From the NCBI GenBank assembly GCA_017305555.1, contig JAFKKM010000015.1, forward strand, positions 1 to 64,000: DNA of 64,000 nucleotides. The letters run 5' to 3'. The translations under genes and the position numbers were made by a program. This DNA is from Hyphomicrobiales bacterium (GTDB lineage Bacteria > Pseudomonadota > Alphaproteobacteria > Rhizobiales > Xanthobacteraceae). The notes below the pieces were generated by a model, which ran no database searches, was not told the DNA's origin, and saw nothing but the letters and a program-made list of their open reading frames with translations. This document shows, piece by piece, positions 26,455 to 36,138 of this stretch (its first letter is position 1; each line of letters begins with the position of its first letter).

Positions 26455-28110
26455 ATGCCGGTTACGTCCCAGTCCGCTCGTCCGCGCCGCCGTCCCGGCT
26501 TGCGTCGGATGGCCGCGTGGGTCGCGGCCTGCGCTACGGATGCTGCGACGAGCCGGGCGCTGGTCATGGGTTTCATCCTGCTCCATGTGGCGCTGTGGAG
26601 CCGGACCCTCACGCTGCTGAAGCACGGGCAGGACATTCATTTCGATATCGCCGAGGCTTACGCGTGGGGGCAGCAATTCCTGCTCGGCTACGGCAAGCAT
26701 CCGCCGCTGTCGGGCTGGGTCGCTGGTATCTGGTTCAAGCTGTTCCCGGCGACGGACTGGGCGGCTTATACGCTGGCGATGGCGGTCGCGGGGTTCGGTC
26801 TCTGGGTTTGCTGGCTGATCGCGCTCAAGGTCGTCGATCGCCGCCGCGCGTTTCTGGTTGTGGCGATGTTGGCGATCTATCCGATCTTCAACGTCAAGGG
26901 CTTCAAGTTCAACGCCGACCTGATCCAGCTTGCCACGATGCCGTTGCTGGTGCTGGCCTATCTGCACGCGTTCGACAAACGCACGGCTCTTTCGGGCGTC
27001 TGGCTCGGACTGGCGGGTGCCTTGGCGCTGCTGGCGAAATACTGGGCGCTGACGATGATTGGCGCCATCGGCATCGCCGCGCTGCTGCACCCGCAGCGGC
27101 TGGCGTTCCTGCGCTCGCCGGCGCCATGGGTGGCGATCGGCGCCATGCTGGCGGCGCTGGCGCCGCATTTGTGGTGGTTGTGGCAGCACAACTTCGAACC
27201 GATCACTTATGCCGGCGGTGTCTACGAAATTTCCAGCCGTATGCAGAGTCTTCGGCTGGCGCGGGGCTATGTCGGGCATAACGTCGCGTTGCTGTTGCTG
27301 CCGATCGCGATTGCCGCGCTGGCGCTGATCTTCCCGTCGTGGCGTTCGCTGGCTTTGCTGCGGAATTTCTCCAAGGTGGCGCGGCTGAACTGGTCGCGTG
27401 CGCCCAATCCGGCGGTGCGAATCCCGCAAGCGATCAATGTCTGGATCATTCAGTTCGTTGTCGCGGTCGGGCCGCCGCTCGGCGGCGTCGTGTTCGTGAT
27501 CTACATGAAAACGGATTGGGGCATTCCGCTGTTTTTCCTGGTGCCGTTGGCGCTGCTGGCGATCCCGATGCTGCGCGTTCCCCGGATCGCGCTGTTCCGC
27601 ACCGTCGCGGTGTGGCTGCTCGCCAGCCTTGTCGCGCTGGCGGCGGCGCCGGAGATCGCCAGCCGCACCGTGCCGCACCACACCACCAATGGCATCGGCA
27701 ACGAGGCGCTTGATGGGCGGTCGGAACTGGCGCGCGACCTCACCCGGCAATGGCGGCTGCGGTTTAACTCACGATGGCCCGCGGTGGTCGGGTCCACCCG
27801 CGTTTCGAATCTCATGACATTCTACAGTCCCGACCATCCGACACCGTTGGCGCCGGAGGAACCGCCGTCAGGTCTGATGACGGCGGCCGATGCGCAGCGC
27901 ACAGGTTTCATCGGCATCTGCGATGCGGGTGGCCCATTCTACCGCCAGTGCGATGCCTGGATGAAGGCCAATGCCACGCGTGGTGAGCGCGTGATCATCA
28001 CCACGCGGCGTTTCTTCAACGGTAAACCGGGTCCCGCAGTGAATTGGGAAATCCATTTCGTGCCGCCGCAGACGGCATCGGCGGTTGCGCCGGGTGTGCC
28101 GCAACGCTGA
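26455..28110 (+). CDS. GT39-type membrane glycosyltransferase
   Basis: A 551-aa protein with roughly ten transmembrane segments, of the dolichyl-phosphate-mannose mannosyltransferase/ArnT-like (PMT_2) group. The first periplasmic loop has HFDIAEAYAWGQQFLLGYGK then HPPLSGW, where the acidic residues expected at the active site lie. A soluble domain of about 130 residues ends the protein. It probably transfers a sugar from an undecaprenyl- or polyprenyl-linked donor to an envelope acceptor. AAGGA precedes ATG 26455 by 7 bp; the longer frame from 26275 has shadow composition. Donor and acceptor are unknown. Confidence 0.85.
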   Translation: MPVTSQSARPRRRPGLRRMAAWVAACATDAATSRALVMGFILLHVALWSRTLTLLKHGQDIHFDIAEAYAWGQQFLLGYGKHPPLSGWVAGIWFKLFPATDWAAYTLAMAVAGFGLWVCWLIALKVVDRRRAFLVVAMLAIYPIFNVKGFKFNADLIQLATMPLLVLAYLHAFDKRTALSGVWLGLAGALALLAKYWALTMIGAIGIAALLHPQRLAFLRSPAPWVAIGAMLAALAPHLWWLWQHNFEPITYAGGVYEISSRMQSLRLARGYVGHNVALLLLPIAIAALALIFPSWRSLALLRNFSKVARLNWSRAPNPAVRIPQAINVWIIQFVVAVGPPLGGVVFVIYMKTDWGIPLFFLVPLALLAIPMLRVPRIALFRTVAVWLLASLVALAAAPEIASRTVPHHTTNGIGNEALDGRSELARDLTRQWRLRFNSRWPAVVGSTRVSNLMTFYSPDHPTPLAPEEPPSGLMTAADAQRTGFIGICDAGGPFYRQCDAWMKANATRGERVIITTRRFFNGKPGPAVNWEIHFVPPQTASAVAPGVPQR

Positions 28111-28146
28111 GGTCCGCCGCTCGCGCGGATAGATTGGTTTCATTCG

Positions 28147-28165
28147 ATTCTTGATTATTCTTGAT
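28147..28165. repeat. Tandem 9-mer ATTCTTGAT upstream of exbB
   Basis: Two copies of ATTCTTGAT with a 10-bp period, one helical turn, lie about 80 bp before exbB. It could be an operator (for example an iron-responsive site) or part of the promoter; no known consensus is matched with confidence. Confidence 0.3.
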
Positions 28166-28244
28166 CGCCGGCAGCACCCGTTGCGTGCCCGAATGCTATA
28201 TCCTGGCGGACCGTTGACCGATCTATCCGGCAGCGGCAGGACAT

Positions 28245-29213
28245 ATGACGGAAGGTCGAAGGATGAAGCGTGCGAATGCCTCGCGCCATGCCGCGCATAT
28301 CGTGAGAGCCATGATCGGCCGGCTTGCGAGCCTCCGCGTCGCGCCTGTGGGTTTGGGCTTCGCCACGCTGGCGATCACGGCGATCACGGCGATACCGGCG
28401 ATAGCGCAGCAGGACGATCCGCAAGGCGCGGCGGCTGCCGCCGCGACGTCGATGCGGGCGATGCTGCCGCAGGATCTGTCGCCGTGGTCGATGTTCATGA
28501 ACGCCGATATCGTCGTCAAGGTGGTGATGGTCGGGCTGGCCTTCGCCTCGCTGGTGACGTGGACGGTGTGGCTCGTCAAGGCGCTGGAACTGCTCGCGGC
28601 CAAGAGGCGTGCGCGTAGCGCCACCCGCAAGCTGGCGCGCGCCGACAATCTCGCGCAGGCGCGCGGCGAAATTGAAGATGGCTGGACCCGGCAGGGTGCG
28701 GTGGCAGACCTTGTGCAGGCGGCGACGCGCGAGACAGGGCGTTCCAGCGACCTCGCGGCGGAAGGCATCAAGGAACGATTAGCGATCGCGCTGTCGCGCA
28801 TCGAGGCGCGCGCGGGGCGCGATATGGCGCGCGGCACCGGGTTGCTCGCCACCATCGGCGCGACCGCGCCGTTTGTCGGTCTGTTCGGCACCGTGTGGGG
28901 CATCATGAATGCCTTTATCGGCATTTCGCATTCCAAGACCACCAATCTCGCAGTCGTCGCGCCGGGCATTGCCGAAGCGCTGCTGGCGACGGCGCTGGGA
29001 CTGATCGCGGCGATTCCGGCGGTGATCATCTACAACGTGTTCGCACGCGCCATCGCCGGCTATCGCGCGCTGCTCTCGGATGCCTCCGGCGAAATCCTGC
29101 AACATCTGTCGCGCGATCTGGAGCGGCAGGAGCGACACACCGCGGCGGCGATGCCGCGCGCGGCAGGCGGCGAGCTGAATGTTCGCGCCGGCCATCTGCG
29201 TTCGGCGGAGTGA
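28245..29213 (+). CDS. exbB: TonB-system energiser subunit ExbB
   Basis: A 322-aa inner-membrane subunit of the proton-driven ExbB-ExbD motor. An N-terminal signal-like segment and a periplasmic Ala-rich stretch precede three membrane helices. [20 protein letters not shown] is the diagnostic ExbB/TolQ/MotA block and [20 protein letters not shown] is the second. ATG 28245 has AGGA upstream; ATG 28263 is an alternative. exbD follows after 4 bp and tonB overlaps exbD, a complete operon. Confidence 0.93.
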   Translation: MTEGRRMKRANASRHAAHIVRAMIGRLASLRVAPVGLGFATLAITAITAIPAIAQQDDPQGAAAAAATSMRAMLPQDLSPWSMFMNADIVVKVVMVGLAFASLVTWTVWLVKALELLAAKRRARSATRKLARADNLAQARGEIEDGWTRQGAVADLVQAATRETGRSSDLAAEGIKERLAIALSRIEARAGRDMARGTGLLATIGATAPFVGLFGTVWGIMNAFIGISHSKTTNLAVVAPGIAEALLATALGLIAAIPAVIIYNVFARAIAGYRALLSDASGEILQHLSRDLERQERHTAAAMPRAAGGELNVRAGHLRSAE

Positions 29214-29217
29214 TCCG

Positions 29218-29700
29218 ATGGCGGTGATGCTGAAAGACGCCCATGACGGCGACCTCACCGAGGTCTCGGACATCAACGTCACGCCGTTCATCGACGTGAT
29301 TCTGGTGCTGCTGATCATCTTCATGGTGGCCGCGCCGTTGTCGACGGTCGATGTCGCCGTCGATCTGCCGGTGTCGAACGCGCAGCCGCAGCCGCGTCCC
29401 GACAAGCCGGTGTTCCTCACGGTGAAACCGGACCTGACCTTGGCGCTCGGCAACGACGACGTGCCGCGCGTGGCGTTGCAGGCGACGCTGGATCAGCAGA
29501 CCAGTCACGATCGCGAGCAACGGATTTTCCTGCGCGCAGATGGCGCGGTGTCCTACAGCGAGTTGATGAAGGTGATGAACCTGCTGCGCGATGCCGGCTA
29601 TCTCAAGATCGCGCTGGTCGGGCTCGAGGATACCGGGCAGGGCAGCGCCGTTCCCGCCGCGCTTCCGGTCGAGAAGCCGGCCGCCGACAAAGCGCAATGA
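29218..29700 (+). CDS. exbD: TonB-system subunit ExbD
   Basis: A 160-aa single-pass protein. The transmembrane helix is DINVTPFIDVILVLLIIFMV with the essential proton-carrying Asp (about residue 25). A periplasmic domain with DGAVSYSELMKVMNLLRDAG follows. ATG 29218 is chosen because the ExbB stop and spacing fit and the N-terminus MAVMLKDAHDGDL is family-like; the frame extends back to 29179 inside exbB. The C-terminal 20 residues are Ala/Pro/Lys-rich. Confidence 0.93.
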   Translation: MAVMLKDAHDGDLTEVSDINVTPFIDVILVLLIIFMVAAPLSTVDVAVDLPVSNAQPQPRPDKPVFLTVKPDLTLALGNDDVPRVALQATLDQQTSHDREQRIFLRADGAVSYSELMKVMNLLRDAGYLKIALVGLEDTGQGSAVPAALPVEKPAADKAQ

Positions 29701-30578
29701 TCGATTGGCGCGATCCCGATGGCCGGTTGTTCACGGCGGTTCCGCCGCGCGTGCTGGTGCGCTGGGGTGCGGCGGCGGTCGTGGTCGTCGCCGCTCATGC
29801 CGGGGCGATATGGCTTGCGATGCACTGGCGCTCCGCCGCCGAGGCTGCGGGCGAACCGCCGCCGGCGGTGATGATCGACTTGTCGCCGATGTCGGTTGCA
29901 CCGGAGGCGCCGCCGCAAGAAGTTGCGCCGGGGCCGCAGATGACCGAGGCGCAACCGGAGACGACGCCAGAGCCGCAGGAGGCGCCGAAGCCGCAACCTG
30001 ACGTAACACCCGAGCCGCCGCCTCCGGTACCCGAGCCGGACGTGAAGGTCCCGGAATTGCCGAAGGCGGACGATGCCGCGGCAACGTTGACACCTCCACC
30101 GCCCGAGCCACCGAAGCCCGAGCCACGAAAAGAACCCGAGCATAAGCCGGCAAAGCCGCCGCCAAAAAAGAAGGTCGAGCGCAAGAAGCCGCACGAGCGG
30201 GCGGACCATGCCGCGCCCCGCACCTCCGCGCCCCCGCCGGCGCAAGCTCAACGCGCCGAACGCGCGGCGGCAGCTGCCGCCGGCGCGGCGTCATCGGCAG
30301 CAGCGGCCGCGTCGTGGCGCAGCGAGTTGATGGCACACCTCAATCGCTACAAGCGATTTCCCTCAGGTGCGGGAAGTGGCGGTGTCGCCACCATCGCTTT
30401 CACGATCAACCGCTCCGGGCAGGTGACAGGGTCGCGATTGCTGCGCTCGTCCGGCGACAGCGTGCTCGATGCCGAGGCAGTCGCCTTGCCGCGCCGCGCC
30501 AGTCCGGTCCCCGCGCCGCCGCCCGGCACTGGTGGCCGTTCGATCGGTCTTGCGGTGCCGATCCGCTTTTCGCGCTGA
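29697..30578 (+). CDS. tonB: TonB protein
   Basis: A 293-aa energy transducer that couples ExbBD to outer-membrane receptors. One transmembrane helix (about residues 22-43) precedes a Pro/Glu then Pro/Lys-rich periplasmic linker (about 54-170) and an Ala-rich stretch. The C-terminal receptor-contact domain ([31 protein letters not shown]) follows. ATGA overlap with exbD shows translational coupling. No TonB-dependent receptor is adjacent, so its clients lie elsewhere. Confidence 0.93.
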   Translation: MIDWRDPDGRLFTAVPPRVLVRWGAAAVVVVAAHAGAIWLAMHWRSAAEAAGEPPPAVMIDLSPMSVAPEAPPQEVAPGPQMTEAQPETTPEPQEAPKPQPDVTPEPPPPVPEPDVKVPELPKADDAAATLTPPPPEPPKPEPRKEPEHKPAKPPPKKKVERKKPHERADHAAPRTSAPPPAQAQRAERAAAAAAGAASSAAAAASWRSELMAHLNRYKRFPSGAGSGGVATIAFTINRSGQVTGSRLLRSSGDSVLDAEAVALPRRASPVPAPPPGTGGRSIGLAVPIRFSR

Positions 30579-30724
30579 GCAAGCCAGCCGGGCTTCGATG
30601 TCGGAGCTTCGGCACGAGAAACTTTAAGCTTGAAATAATTTCGAAGGTGACGAATACTTTGCCCAAGCTGCTGTATCGTGGCGGGAGGCTCGGCCGGATC
30701 GCGCTCGGAATGGAGGGAAGCTCT

Positions 30725-33046
30725 ATGCGGATTGTTTGCATCGGCGGCGGCCCGGCAGGCTTGTATTTCGCGCTGCTGATGAAGCGGCTGCATCCGCAAC
30801 ACCACATCACCGTGGTTGAGCGCAACCGGCCGTTCGATACCTTCGGATGGGGCGTGGTGTTTTCCGACGCCACCATGCAGGCGGTGCGGCAATGGGACCC
30901 GGACACCGCCGTCACCATCGAAAACTCCTTCAATCACTGGGACGACATCGAACTGCTGTTCAAGGGGCGGCGGATACGCACCACCGGTCACGGCTTCGTC
31001 GGCATCGGCCGCAAGCGGATGCTCAACATCTTGCAGGAGCGCTGTCTGGCGCTCGGCGTCGAACTGGTGTTCGAGCGTGAGGTGACAGGCGATGAGGAAT
31101 TCCCGGACGCCGACCTGATCATCGCGGCGGATGGCGTCAATTCGCGTATCCGCGCCAAATATCCCGACGTGTTCAAGCCGGACATGGTGATGCGGCCGAA
31201 CCGCTTCGTCTGGCTCGGCACCGACAAGCGCTTCGATGCTTTCACCTTCGATTTCCGCAAGACCGAGCACGGCTGGTTTCAGGCGCACATCTATCGTTTC
31301 GATGACAACACCTCGACCTTCATCGTCGAGACCACCGATGAAGTCTTCAAGGCGCACGGCCTCGACCGAATGGATCAGGACCAGTCGATCGCGTTCTGCG
31401 AGAAGCTGTTCGCCGAGACGCTGGACGGCCACAAGCTGATGAGCAACGCGCGCCATCTGCGCGGATCGAGCTGGCTCAATTTCGGCCGCCTGATCTGCGA
31501 GACGTGGAGCCACTTCAACGGCCGCAGCCATGTCGTACTGATGGGCGATAGCGCCCACACCGCGCACTTCGCCATCGGCTCCGGCACCAAACTCGCCATC
31601 GACGACGCTATCGAACTGGCGCGGCAGTTTGATCTCTCCGGCCATGACCGCGACAGCATTCCCGACGTGCTGGCGCGTTACGAGGAGATTCGCCGCGTCG
31701 ACGTCGCGCGCATCCAGAACGCCGCACGCAACGCCATGGAATGGTTCGAGGTGGTCGGCGATCGCTACGCCGATACGCTGGAGCCGGAGCAGTTCATGTA
31801 TTCGATGCTGACGCGCTCGCAGCGCATCAGCCACGAGAACCTGCGGCTGCGCGACAAGGCATGGCTGGAGAATTACGAGCGCTGGTTCGCCGCGCGCGCA
31901 GGCGTCGAAGTATCGTCGAACGGCGCGCCGCCGCCGCCGATGTTCACACCCTACAAGGTGCGCGACCTGCATCTGCACAACCGCATCATGGTGTCGCCGA
32001 TGGCGATGTATTCCGCCGTCGATGGCGTGCCGAACGATTTCCATCTGGTGCATCTCGGCGCGCGGGCCGATGGCGGTGCGGCGCTGATCTTTGGCGAGAT
32101 GACCTGCACCTCGCCGGATGCGCGCATCACGCCGGGTTGCCTCGGTCTATGGAATGATGCGCAGGAGACGGCGTGGCAACGCATCGTCGATTATGTTCAT
32201 CGACACACCCATGCGAAGATCGGCATCCAGCTCGGCCACGCCGGGCGCAAGGGCTCGACACGGGTGGCGTGGGAAGGCGCGGACGAGCCGTTGCCGCGCG
32301 ACAACTGGCCGCTGATCTCGGCGTCGGCGCTGCCGTATCTGCCGCACTCCGACGTGCCGCGCGCGATGACCCGCGCCGACATGGATCGCGTGCTGACGGA
32401 TTTCGTCGCGGCGACCGAACGCGCCGCGCGGATCGGTTTCGATATTCTCGAGTTGCACGCGGCGCACGGCTATCTGTTGTCGAGCTTCCTGTCGCCGCTG
32501 ACCAACATTCGCGACGATGAGTACGGCGGCAGCCATGAGAACCGCGCACGGTTTCCGCTGGAAGTCTTTCGTGCCATGCGCGCGGTGTGGCCGGCGTCGA
32601 AGCCGATGTCCGTACGCCTGTCCGCGCACGACTGGTTCGACGGTGGCAACACGCCGGAAGACGCCGCGATTTTCGCGCGCATGTTCAAGGAGGCGGGCGC
32701 CGATCTGATCGATTGTTCGTCGGGGCAGGTGGTGAACGATCAGAAGCCGGTTTACGGACGGCTGTACCAGACGCCGTTCTCGGACAAGATCCGCAACGAG
32801 GAGCATGTCGCCACTATCGCGGTGGGAGCGATCTCCGAGGCCGACCATGCCAATTCGATCATCGCCGCCGGCCGCGCGGACCTCTGCGCTATCGCCCGGC
32901 CGCATCTCGCCGATCCGTCGTTCGTGATGCACGAAGCGGCGAAGATCGGGTTCGCCGGGCAGGCGTGGCCGAAGCAATACCTGTCGGCGCGCGGGCAGTA
33001 CGAAGCCAACCTGGCGCGGGCCGCGCTTGAGGCGGCGGCGCGCTGA
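30725..33046 (+). CDS. FAD monooxygenase / Old Yellow Enzyme fusion (2-aminobenzoyl-CoA or salicylyl-CoA type)
   Basis: A 773-aa natural fusion. Residues 1-400 are an aromatic-ring FAD monooxygenase: [16 protein letters not shown] (FAD-binding GxGxxG) and [20 protein letters not shown] at about 273-292. Residues about 405-770 are an OYE-type flavin reductase: [29 protein letters not shown] with H505, and [17 protein letters not shown]. This layout is that of Azoarcus 2-aminobenzoyl-CoA monooxygenase/reductase and of proteins annotated salicylyl-CoA 5-hydroxylase. It probably dearomatises or hydroxylates an aryl-CoA. GGAGGG precedes the ATG. No aryl-CoA ligase is adjacent; one lies at 42.9 kb. 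Confidence 0.85.
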   Translation: MRIVCIGGGPAGLYFALLMKRLHPQHHITVVERNRPFDTFGWGVVFSDATMQAVRQWDPDTAVTIENSFNHWDDIELLFKGRRIRTTGHGFVGIGRKRMLNILQERCLALGVELVFEREVTGDEEFPDADLIIAADGVNSRIRAKYPDVFKPDMVMRPNRFVWLGTDKRFDAFTFDFRKTEHGWFQAHIYRFDDNTSTFIVETTDEVFKAHGLDRMDQDQSIAFCEKLFAETLDGHKLMSNARHLRGSSWLNFGRLICETWSHFNGRSHVVLMGDSAHTAHFAIGSGTKLAIDDAIELARQFDLSGHDRDSIPDVLARYEEIRRVDVARIQNAARNAMEWFEVVGDRYADTLEPEQFMYSMLTRSQRISHENLRLRDKAWLENYERWFAARAGVEVSSNGAPPPPMFTPYKVRDLHLHNRIMVSPMAMYSAVDGVPNDFHLVHLGARADGGAALIFGEMTCTSPDARITPGCLGLWNDAQETAWQRIVDYVHRHTHAKIGIQLGHAGRKGSTRVAWEGADEPLPRDNWPLISASALPYLPHSDVPRAMTRADMDRVLTDFVAATERAARIGFDILELHAAHGYLLSSFLSPLTNIRDDEYGGSHENRARFPLEVFRAMRAVWPASKPMSVRLSAHDWFDGGNTPEDAAIFARMFKEAGADLIDCSSGQVVNDQKPVYGRLYQTPFSDKIRNEEHVATIAVGAISEADHANSIIAAGRADLCAIARPHLADPSFVMHEAAKIGFAGQAWPKQYLSARGQYEANLARAALEAAAR

Positions 33047-33052
33047 GGTCTT

Positions 33053-33358
33053 TTATTCGCTGGTTTCTGCCAGCCGATAGAACTCGACGAACATGCGGCC
33101 GGGCTCGATGAATTCAACCCGGTGCGGCACCTGCGATTCGATCACCACGGTCTCGCCGGCATGGATGATCTTCTCGCCCTGGTGCGGCGCTTCCAGCCGG
33201 TAATGCACGACGCCTTCGAGCACATGCAGTAGCCCCCAGGTGCCAGCCTTGGTGCTGTGCGCCGATTGCAGCTTGGCCGGCAGGTTGTCGGATGAGAAAT
33301 CCGGCGAGCGTCCGTAAGCGGCAAAGCCGGGCGGCATTTCGGAAGGGATCGTCGACAT
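33053..33358 (-). CDS. DUF1971 small cupin-like protein
   Basis: A 101-aa protein matching DUF1971. PPGFAAYGRSPDFSSDNLP is followed by STKAGTWGLLHVLEGVVHYR, then VPHRVEFI and MFVEFYRL. It has a cupin-like beta composition. In other bacteria this domain co-occurs with nitrosative- or tellurite-response genes. It is separated from the DUF2249 operon by 190 bp including a family C repeat, so it may have its own promoter. Function unknown. Confidence 0.85.
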   Translation of the reverse strand: MSTIPSEMPPGFAAYGRSPDFSSDNLPAKLQSAHSTKAGTWGLLHVLEGVVHYRLEAPHQGEKIIHAGETVVIESQVPHRVEFIEPGRMFVEFYRLAETSE

Positions 33359-33394
33359 ACGGTGATGGTCCTGTGGAATTTAAGGTTAGATCAT

Positions 33395-33514
33395 CGTCAT
33401 TGCGAGGAGCGTTAGCGACGAAGCAATCCAGTCTTTGCTTGTGGCCTTCTGGATTGCTTCGCGGAGCCTGTGCTCGGACGGCGCGGAACGCCGATCCGGG
33501 TGCTCGCAATGACG
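33395..33514. repeat. Dispersed palindromic element, family C copy 2
   Basis: Arms CGTCATTGCGAGGAGCG..GCAATCCAGT and TTCTGGATTGCTTCGC..CTCGCAATGACGG. Between the right-arm parts lies an extra segment including GCGCGGAACGCCGATCCGGG. Confidence 0.85.
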
Positions 33515-33547
33515 GTGTCATGACCATTGGTGCAAGCGTGATGGGTT

Positions 33548-33769
33548 TCAAGAAACGTGCTTGATCATTCGGTGCAGAAAGACATTGAAGCGTTGCCACG
33601 CCGCGGGATCGCTATGTCGCAGTTCGGCGCAGGCTTTTCCGGCGAGGCGGCACGCCGCATCGGCTTTGCCGGCGGCGGCGAGCGCTTCGAGGCTCGTCAG
33701 CAGTACGCCGACCAACGGCGTGGTATCTGCTAGTTTCGCGCGCGTGCGTGTCGTCGTCTGCATTGTCAT
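33548..33769 (-). CDS. 73-aa protein in the putative NO-response operon
   Basis: Starts at ATG 33769, which overlaps the DUF59 stop in TGATG, so it is translationally coupled. The sequence is Ala-rich and helical (PLVGVLLTSLEALAAAGKAD, CRLAGKACAELRHSDPAAW, ending HRMIKHV), with two Cys and three His in its C-terminal half. I do not recognise a family. Position makes it the last gene of the DUF2249 operon. Confidence 0.75.
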   Translation of the reverse strand: MTMQTTTRTRAKLADTTPLVGVLLTSLEALAAAGKADAACRLAGKACAELRHSDPAAWQRFNVFLHRMIKHVS

Positions 33770-34089
33770 CAGACGATTCCCAAATGGACCTTCGCATCGT
33801 CCGTCATCATGTCCGGCGTCCACGGCGGATCGTAGGTGAGGGCGATGTCGACGAACTCAACGGAGGGCACGCTCCATGCCGCGTCGCGCGCACCGTCTTT
33901 GAGATAGCCGGTGGCGGGACAGCCGCGTGTCGTCGTCGTCATGGCGACGCGTACCACGCCGCCGTCCTCGACGTTGATATCGTAAACCAGCCCGAGATCG
34001 ACGATGTTGTAGCCAAGCTCGGGATCGATCACGAGGCGCAGCGCCTCCTTGATCTGACCGGCAAAAGCTTCGCTGGCTTCGGGAGTCAT
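33769..34089 (-). CDS. DUF59 / MIP18-family (SufT/PaaD-like) protein
   Basis: A 106-aa protein of the Fe-S assembly-associated DUF59 family. IDPELGYNIVDLGLVYDI is the family core and TTTTRGCPATG carries the conserved Cys57. These proteins help deliver or repair Fe-S clusters. It is coupled to the 73-aa gene and lies 12 bp after the double DUF2249 gene. Together with the NsrR-like site, a role in repairing NO-damaged clusters is a reasonable inference. Confidence 0.9.
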   Translation of the reverse strand: MTPEASEAFAGQIKEALRLVIDPELGYNIVDLGLVYDINVEDGGVVRVAMTTTTRGCPATGYLKDGARDAAWSVPSVEFVDIALTYDPPWTPDMMTDDAKVHLGIV

Positions 34090-34101
34090 GCGGCCTCCTT
34101 G

Positions 34102-34632
34102 CTACGCGGCTTCCTTGGCCGCGCCGACGCGAATGAGAATCTTGTAGGTCTTGCCGTCCGGCTCGAAGGCACCACGCCAGGCGTGGCCGCGCTTTGCCAG
34201 TTCAGGCAACAGGAACATCGGTTCGCGGCACAGCAGCGCCGAGAGCACTTCGCCGTTCGCCATTGCCTCGGTCGCTGCGAGGATGCGCACCATCGGCTCC
34301 GGCGGGTCGAGGTCGCGATTGTCCATCTCCTGCACGGGTGACGGCCATGCGCTGGTGTCGCTCGCGGGTTTCGCCGGAGTCGTATCAGCCGGTGTGGCTG
34401 CGGCCGCGGGCGAAAACAGCACCTCCCAATCGCCGCCGCCGATCTCTTTCGCTTTGTGACTGAAGCCCTTCGAACCCAGCACATGGAACAGCGGCACCGG
34501 CTCGAAGGTGGCCAGCAGCCGCAGGCCCTGACCGGGCTGCAACTTGGCGATGGCCGCCATGATCTCGCCGAACGGTTCGCCGCCGGCGCGCAGGGTCGGA
34601 CGGACATCGACGTCCATGAATGATGTAGTCAT
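34102..34632 (-). CDS. Protein with two DUF2249 domains
   Basis: A 176-aa protein with a tandem of DUF2249 modules. Residues about 6-75 have DVRPTLRAGGEPFGEIMAAI and GLRLLATFEPVPLFHVLGSKG. Residues about 108-176 have MDNRDLDPPEPMVRILAATE and the shorter strand set. A Pro/Ala linker joins them. AGGAG precedes ATG 34632. DUF2249 is a TusA-like small fold that often sits with nitric-oxide or nitrite genes; the biochemical role is not settled. Confidence 0.85.
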   Translation of the reverse strand: MTTSFMDVDVRPTLRAGGEPFGEIMAAIAKLQPGQGLRLLATFEPVPLFHVLGSKGFSHKAKEIGGGDWEVLFSPAAAATPADTTPAKPASDTSAWPSPVQEMDNRDLDPPEPMVRILAATEAMANGEVLSALLCREPMFLLPELAKRGHAWRGAFEPDGKTYKILIRVGAAKEAA

Positions 34633-34643
34633 GCGTGTCTCCT

Positions 34644-36059
34644 TCAGCTTGGCTGGACCGATGAATGCAGAAGATGCGGCGGCTGTGTGCCCTTCGGCAG
34701 ACGCAGCGCGGGCGCGACGTTGGCGAGGCGGCGGGTTCGCATCAGTTGGATGCCGATGCCGATGGTCGCGAGCCCCATCGCGCCGACGCCGACCCGGAAC
34801 AACAGCAACGGCATCGCGAACAGCAATGCGAGTGCGGCGATCCACACGGCAACGAAATACAACGCGAACCATTTTTGTGCGCGCGGTTCGGTGACGAGAT
34901 CCTGCACGCGCGGCGTCGTCGTCTTGCCGAGCACCGGGCCGTAGCATTCGAGCCAGGTGAGGAAAGCGACGATCTTGTAGAGTTTTGCGAGGCCGAAACC
35001 CGAGAGCCACGCAAAGGCGACCAGAAACACGATGACGCCGATATGATCGCTGAAGCGGCCGGCGAGCAGCAGAACGATGCCGAGGACGACGATCGCGGCC
35101 AGATTTGCCAGCGCCACGCCCGCCATGCGGCTGTTGAGTTCAATGACGCGCCGCTTGCGCGCGCGATAAAGATGCTGGATGTCGCCACCGTAAAGCGCGA
35201 GCGCCAGCAGGCCGAGGATGCCACCGGCGCCGATAGGCCACATCACATTGGTCGTCGTGCAGATCGCTGCCATGCCGCCGACGATGGCGACCGCGAGTGC
35301 GGTGGTCCCGACATACAGCGCGCCGCGCGTGGTGCGGCCTTCCAGTTCGGGCGCCAGCATGAACATTGCGAGCAGGCGATAACTGACGCCGAACGCGGTG
35401 AAAGTGAGCCAACCGCCGAGCCCGGCGATCACGTGGATCGGCAGGCCGAGCGCGGTAACGTCGAGCAGATGCGGTTTGGTGGCGACGCCACCCAACACCA
35501 GCGCGAAGATGATGCCGAGGAATACGGTCGCCGCGAGACTGCACAGCCCGACCACAACGAACCGCGCCGGCAACGGCAGCGGTCGCGCCGCCCATAGCGT
35601 GCGGCCGAGATTCCACAGCACGAGCACGAAGCCCGCGCCGAGCAGGATCGCGGCGGCCGGGAAGAATCCGAATGGTGTCTGGATCGTTCCGCCCAATTGA
35701 GCGAAGCCGAGCAGCAGCGCGGCCAAGCCGGCGATCAGCAGGATCAGCGTCGGCAGCGGCAACGTGTTGCTATGGAGTGGCCGGTTCACAAGCACCGGCA
35801 CGAACTGGAAAAGCGCGCCGCACATCAGCAGGCTAAGCCAGCCGATCGCGACGAGATGCACCAATAGCAAGGAGGCGGGAGCGGCGATGGCGGCGTGCGG
35901 ATAACCGATGCCCGCCAGCATCAGTCCCTCGGCGGCAATCAGCGCCAGCACGGCCGTTACGAAGTAAGACATCGTCCAGCGGGATAGAGCGACGCCGTCC
36001 TCGGCGTTTTTCCTTTCGGGAAAAGGCGCCGGCTGACCGACCGCCGGCGCGGCCGGCAA
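34644..36059 (-). CDS. Polytopic membrane protein with heme-copper-oxidase-like repeats
   Basis: A 471-aa protein with about twelve transmembrane segments. Two copies of a similar motif are visible: HLVAIGWLSLLMCGALFQF at residue 68 and HVIAGLGGWLTFTAFGVSYR at residue 209. Their His, Gly-Trp and following Gly spacing resembles heme-ligand helices of NorB/CcoN-type and NnrS-like proteins. A start at TTG 36059 with AGGAAA upstream is used; ATG 35972 is an alternative. It lies between two DUF2249 genes in one operon. Heme binding and a role in NO handling are inferences. Confidence 0.7.
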   Translation of the reverse strand: MPAAPAVGQPAPFPERKNAEDGVALSRWTMSYFVTAVLALIAAEGLMLAGIGYPHAAIAAPASLLLVHLVAIGWLSLLMCGALFQFVPVLVNRPLHSNTLPLPTLILLIAGLAALLLGFAQLGGTIQTPFGFFPAAAILLGAGFVLVLWNLGRTLWAARPLPLPARFVVVGLCSLAATVFLGIIFALVLGGVATKPHLLDVTALGLPIHVIAGLGGWLTFTAFGVSYRLLAMFMLAPELEGRTTRGALYVGTTALAVAIVGGMAAICTTTNVMWPIGAGGILGLLALALYGGDIQHLYRARKRRVIELNSRMAGVALANLAAIVVLGIVLLLAGRFSDHIGVIVFLVAFAWLSGFGLAKLYKIVAFLTWLECYGPVLGKTTTPRVQDLVTEPRAQKWFALYFVAVWIAALALLFAMPLLLFRVGVGAMGLATIGIGIQLMRTRRLANVAPALRLPKGTQPPHLLHSSVQPS

Positions 36060-36138
36060 ACCGTTTCCTGCGAGAGACCGGTCTGCCGACGGGGAGCATT
36101 GTGCGGCATATCGAATGCGCGCGGATCAGCGTCAGCGG

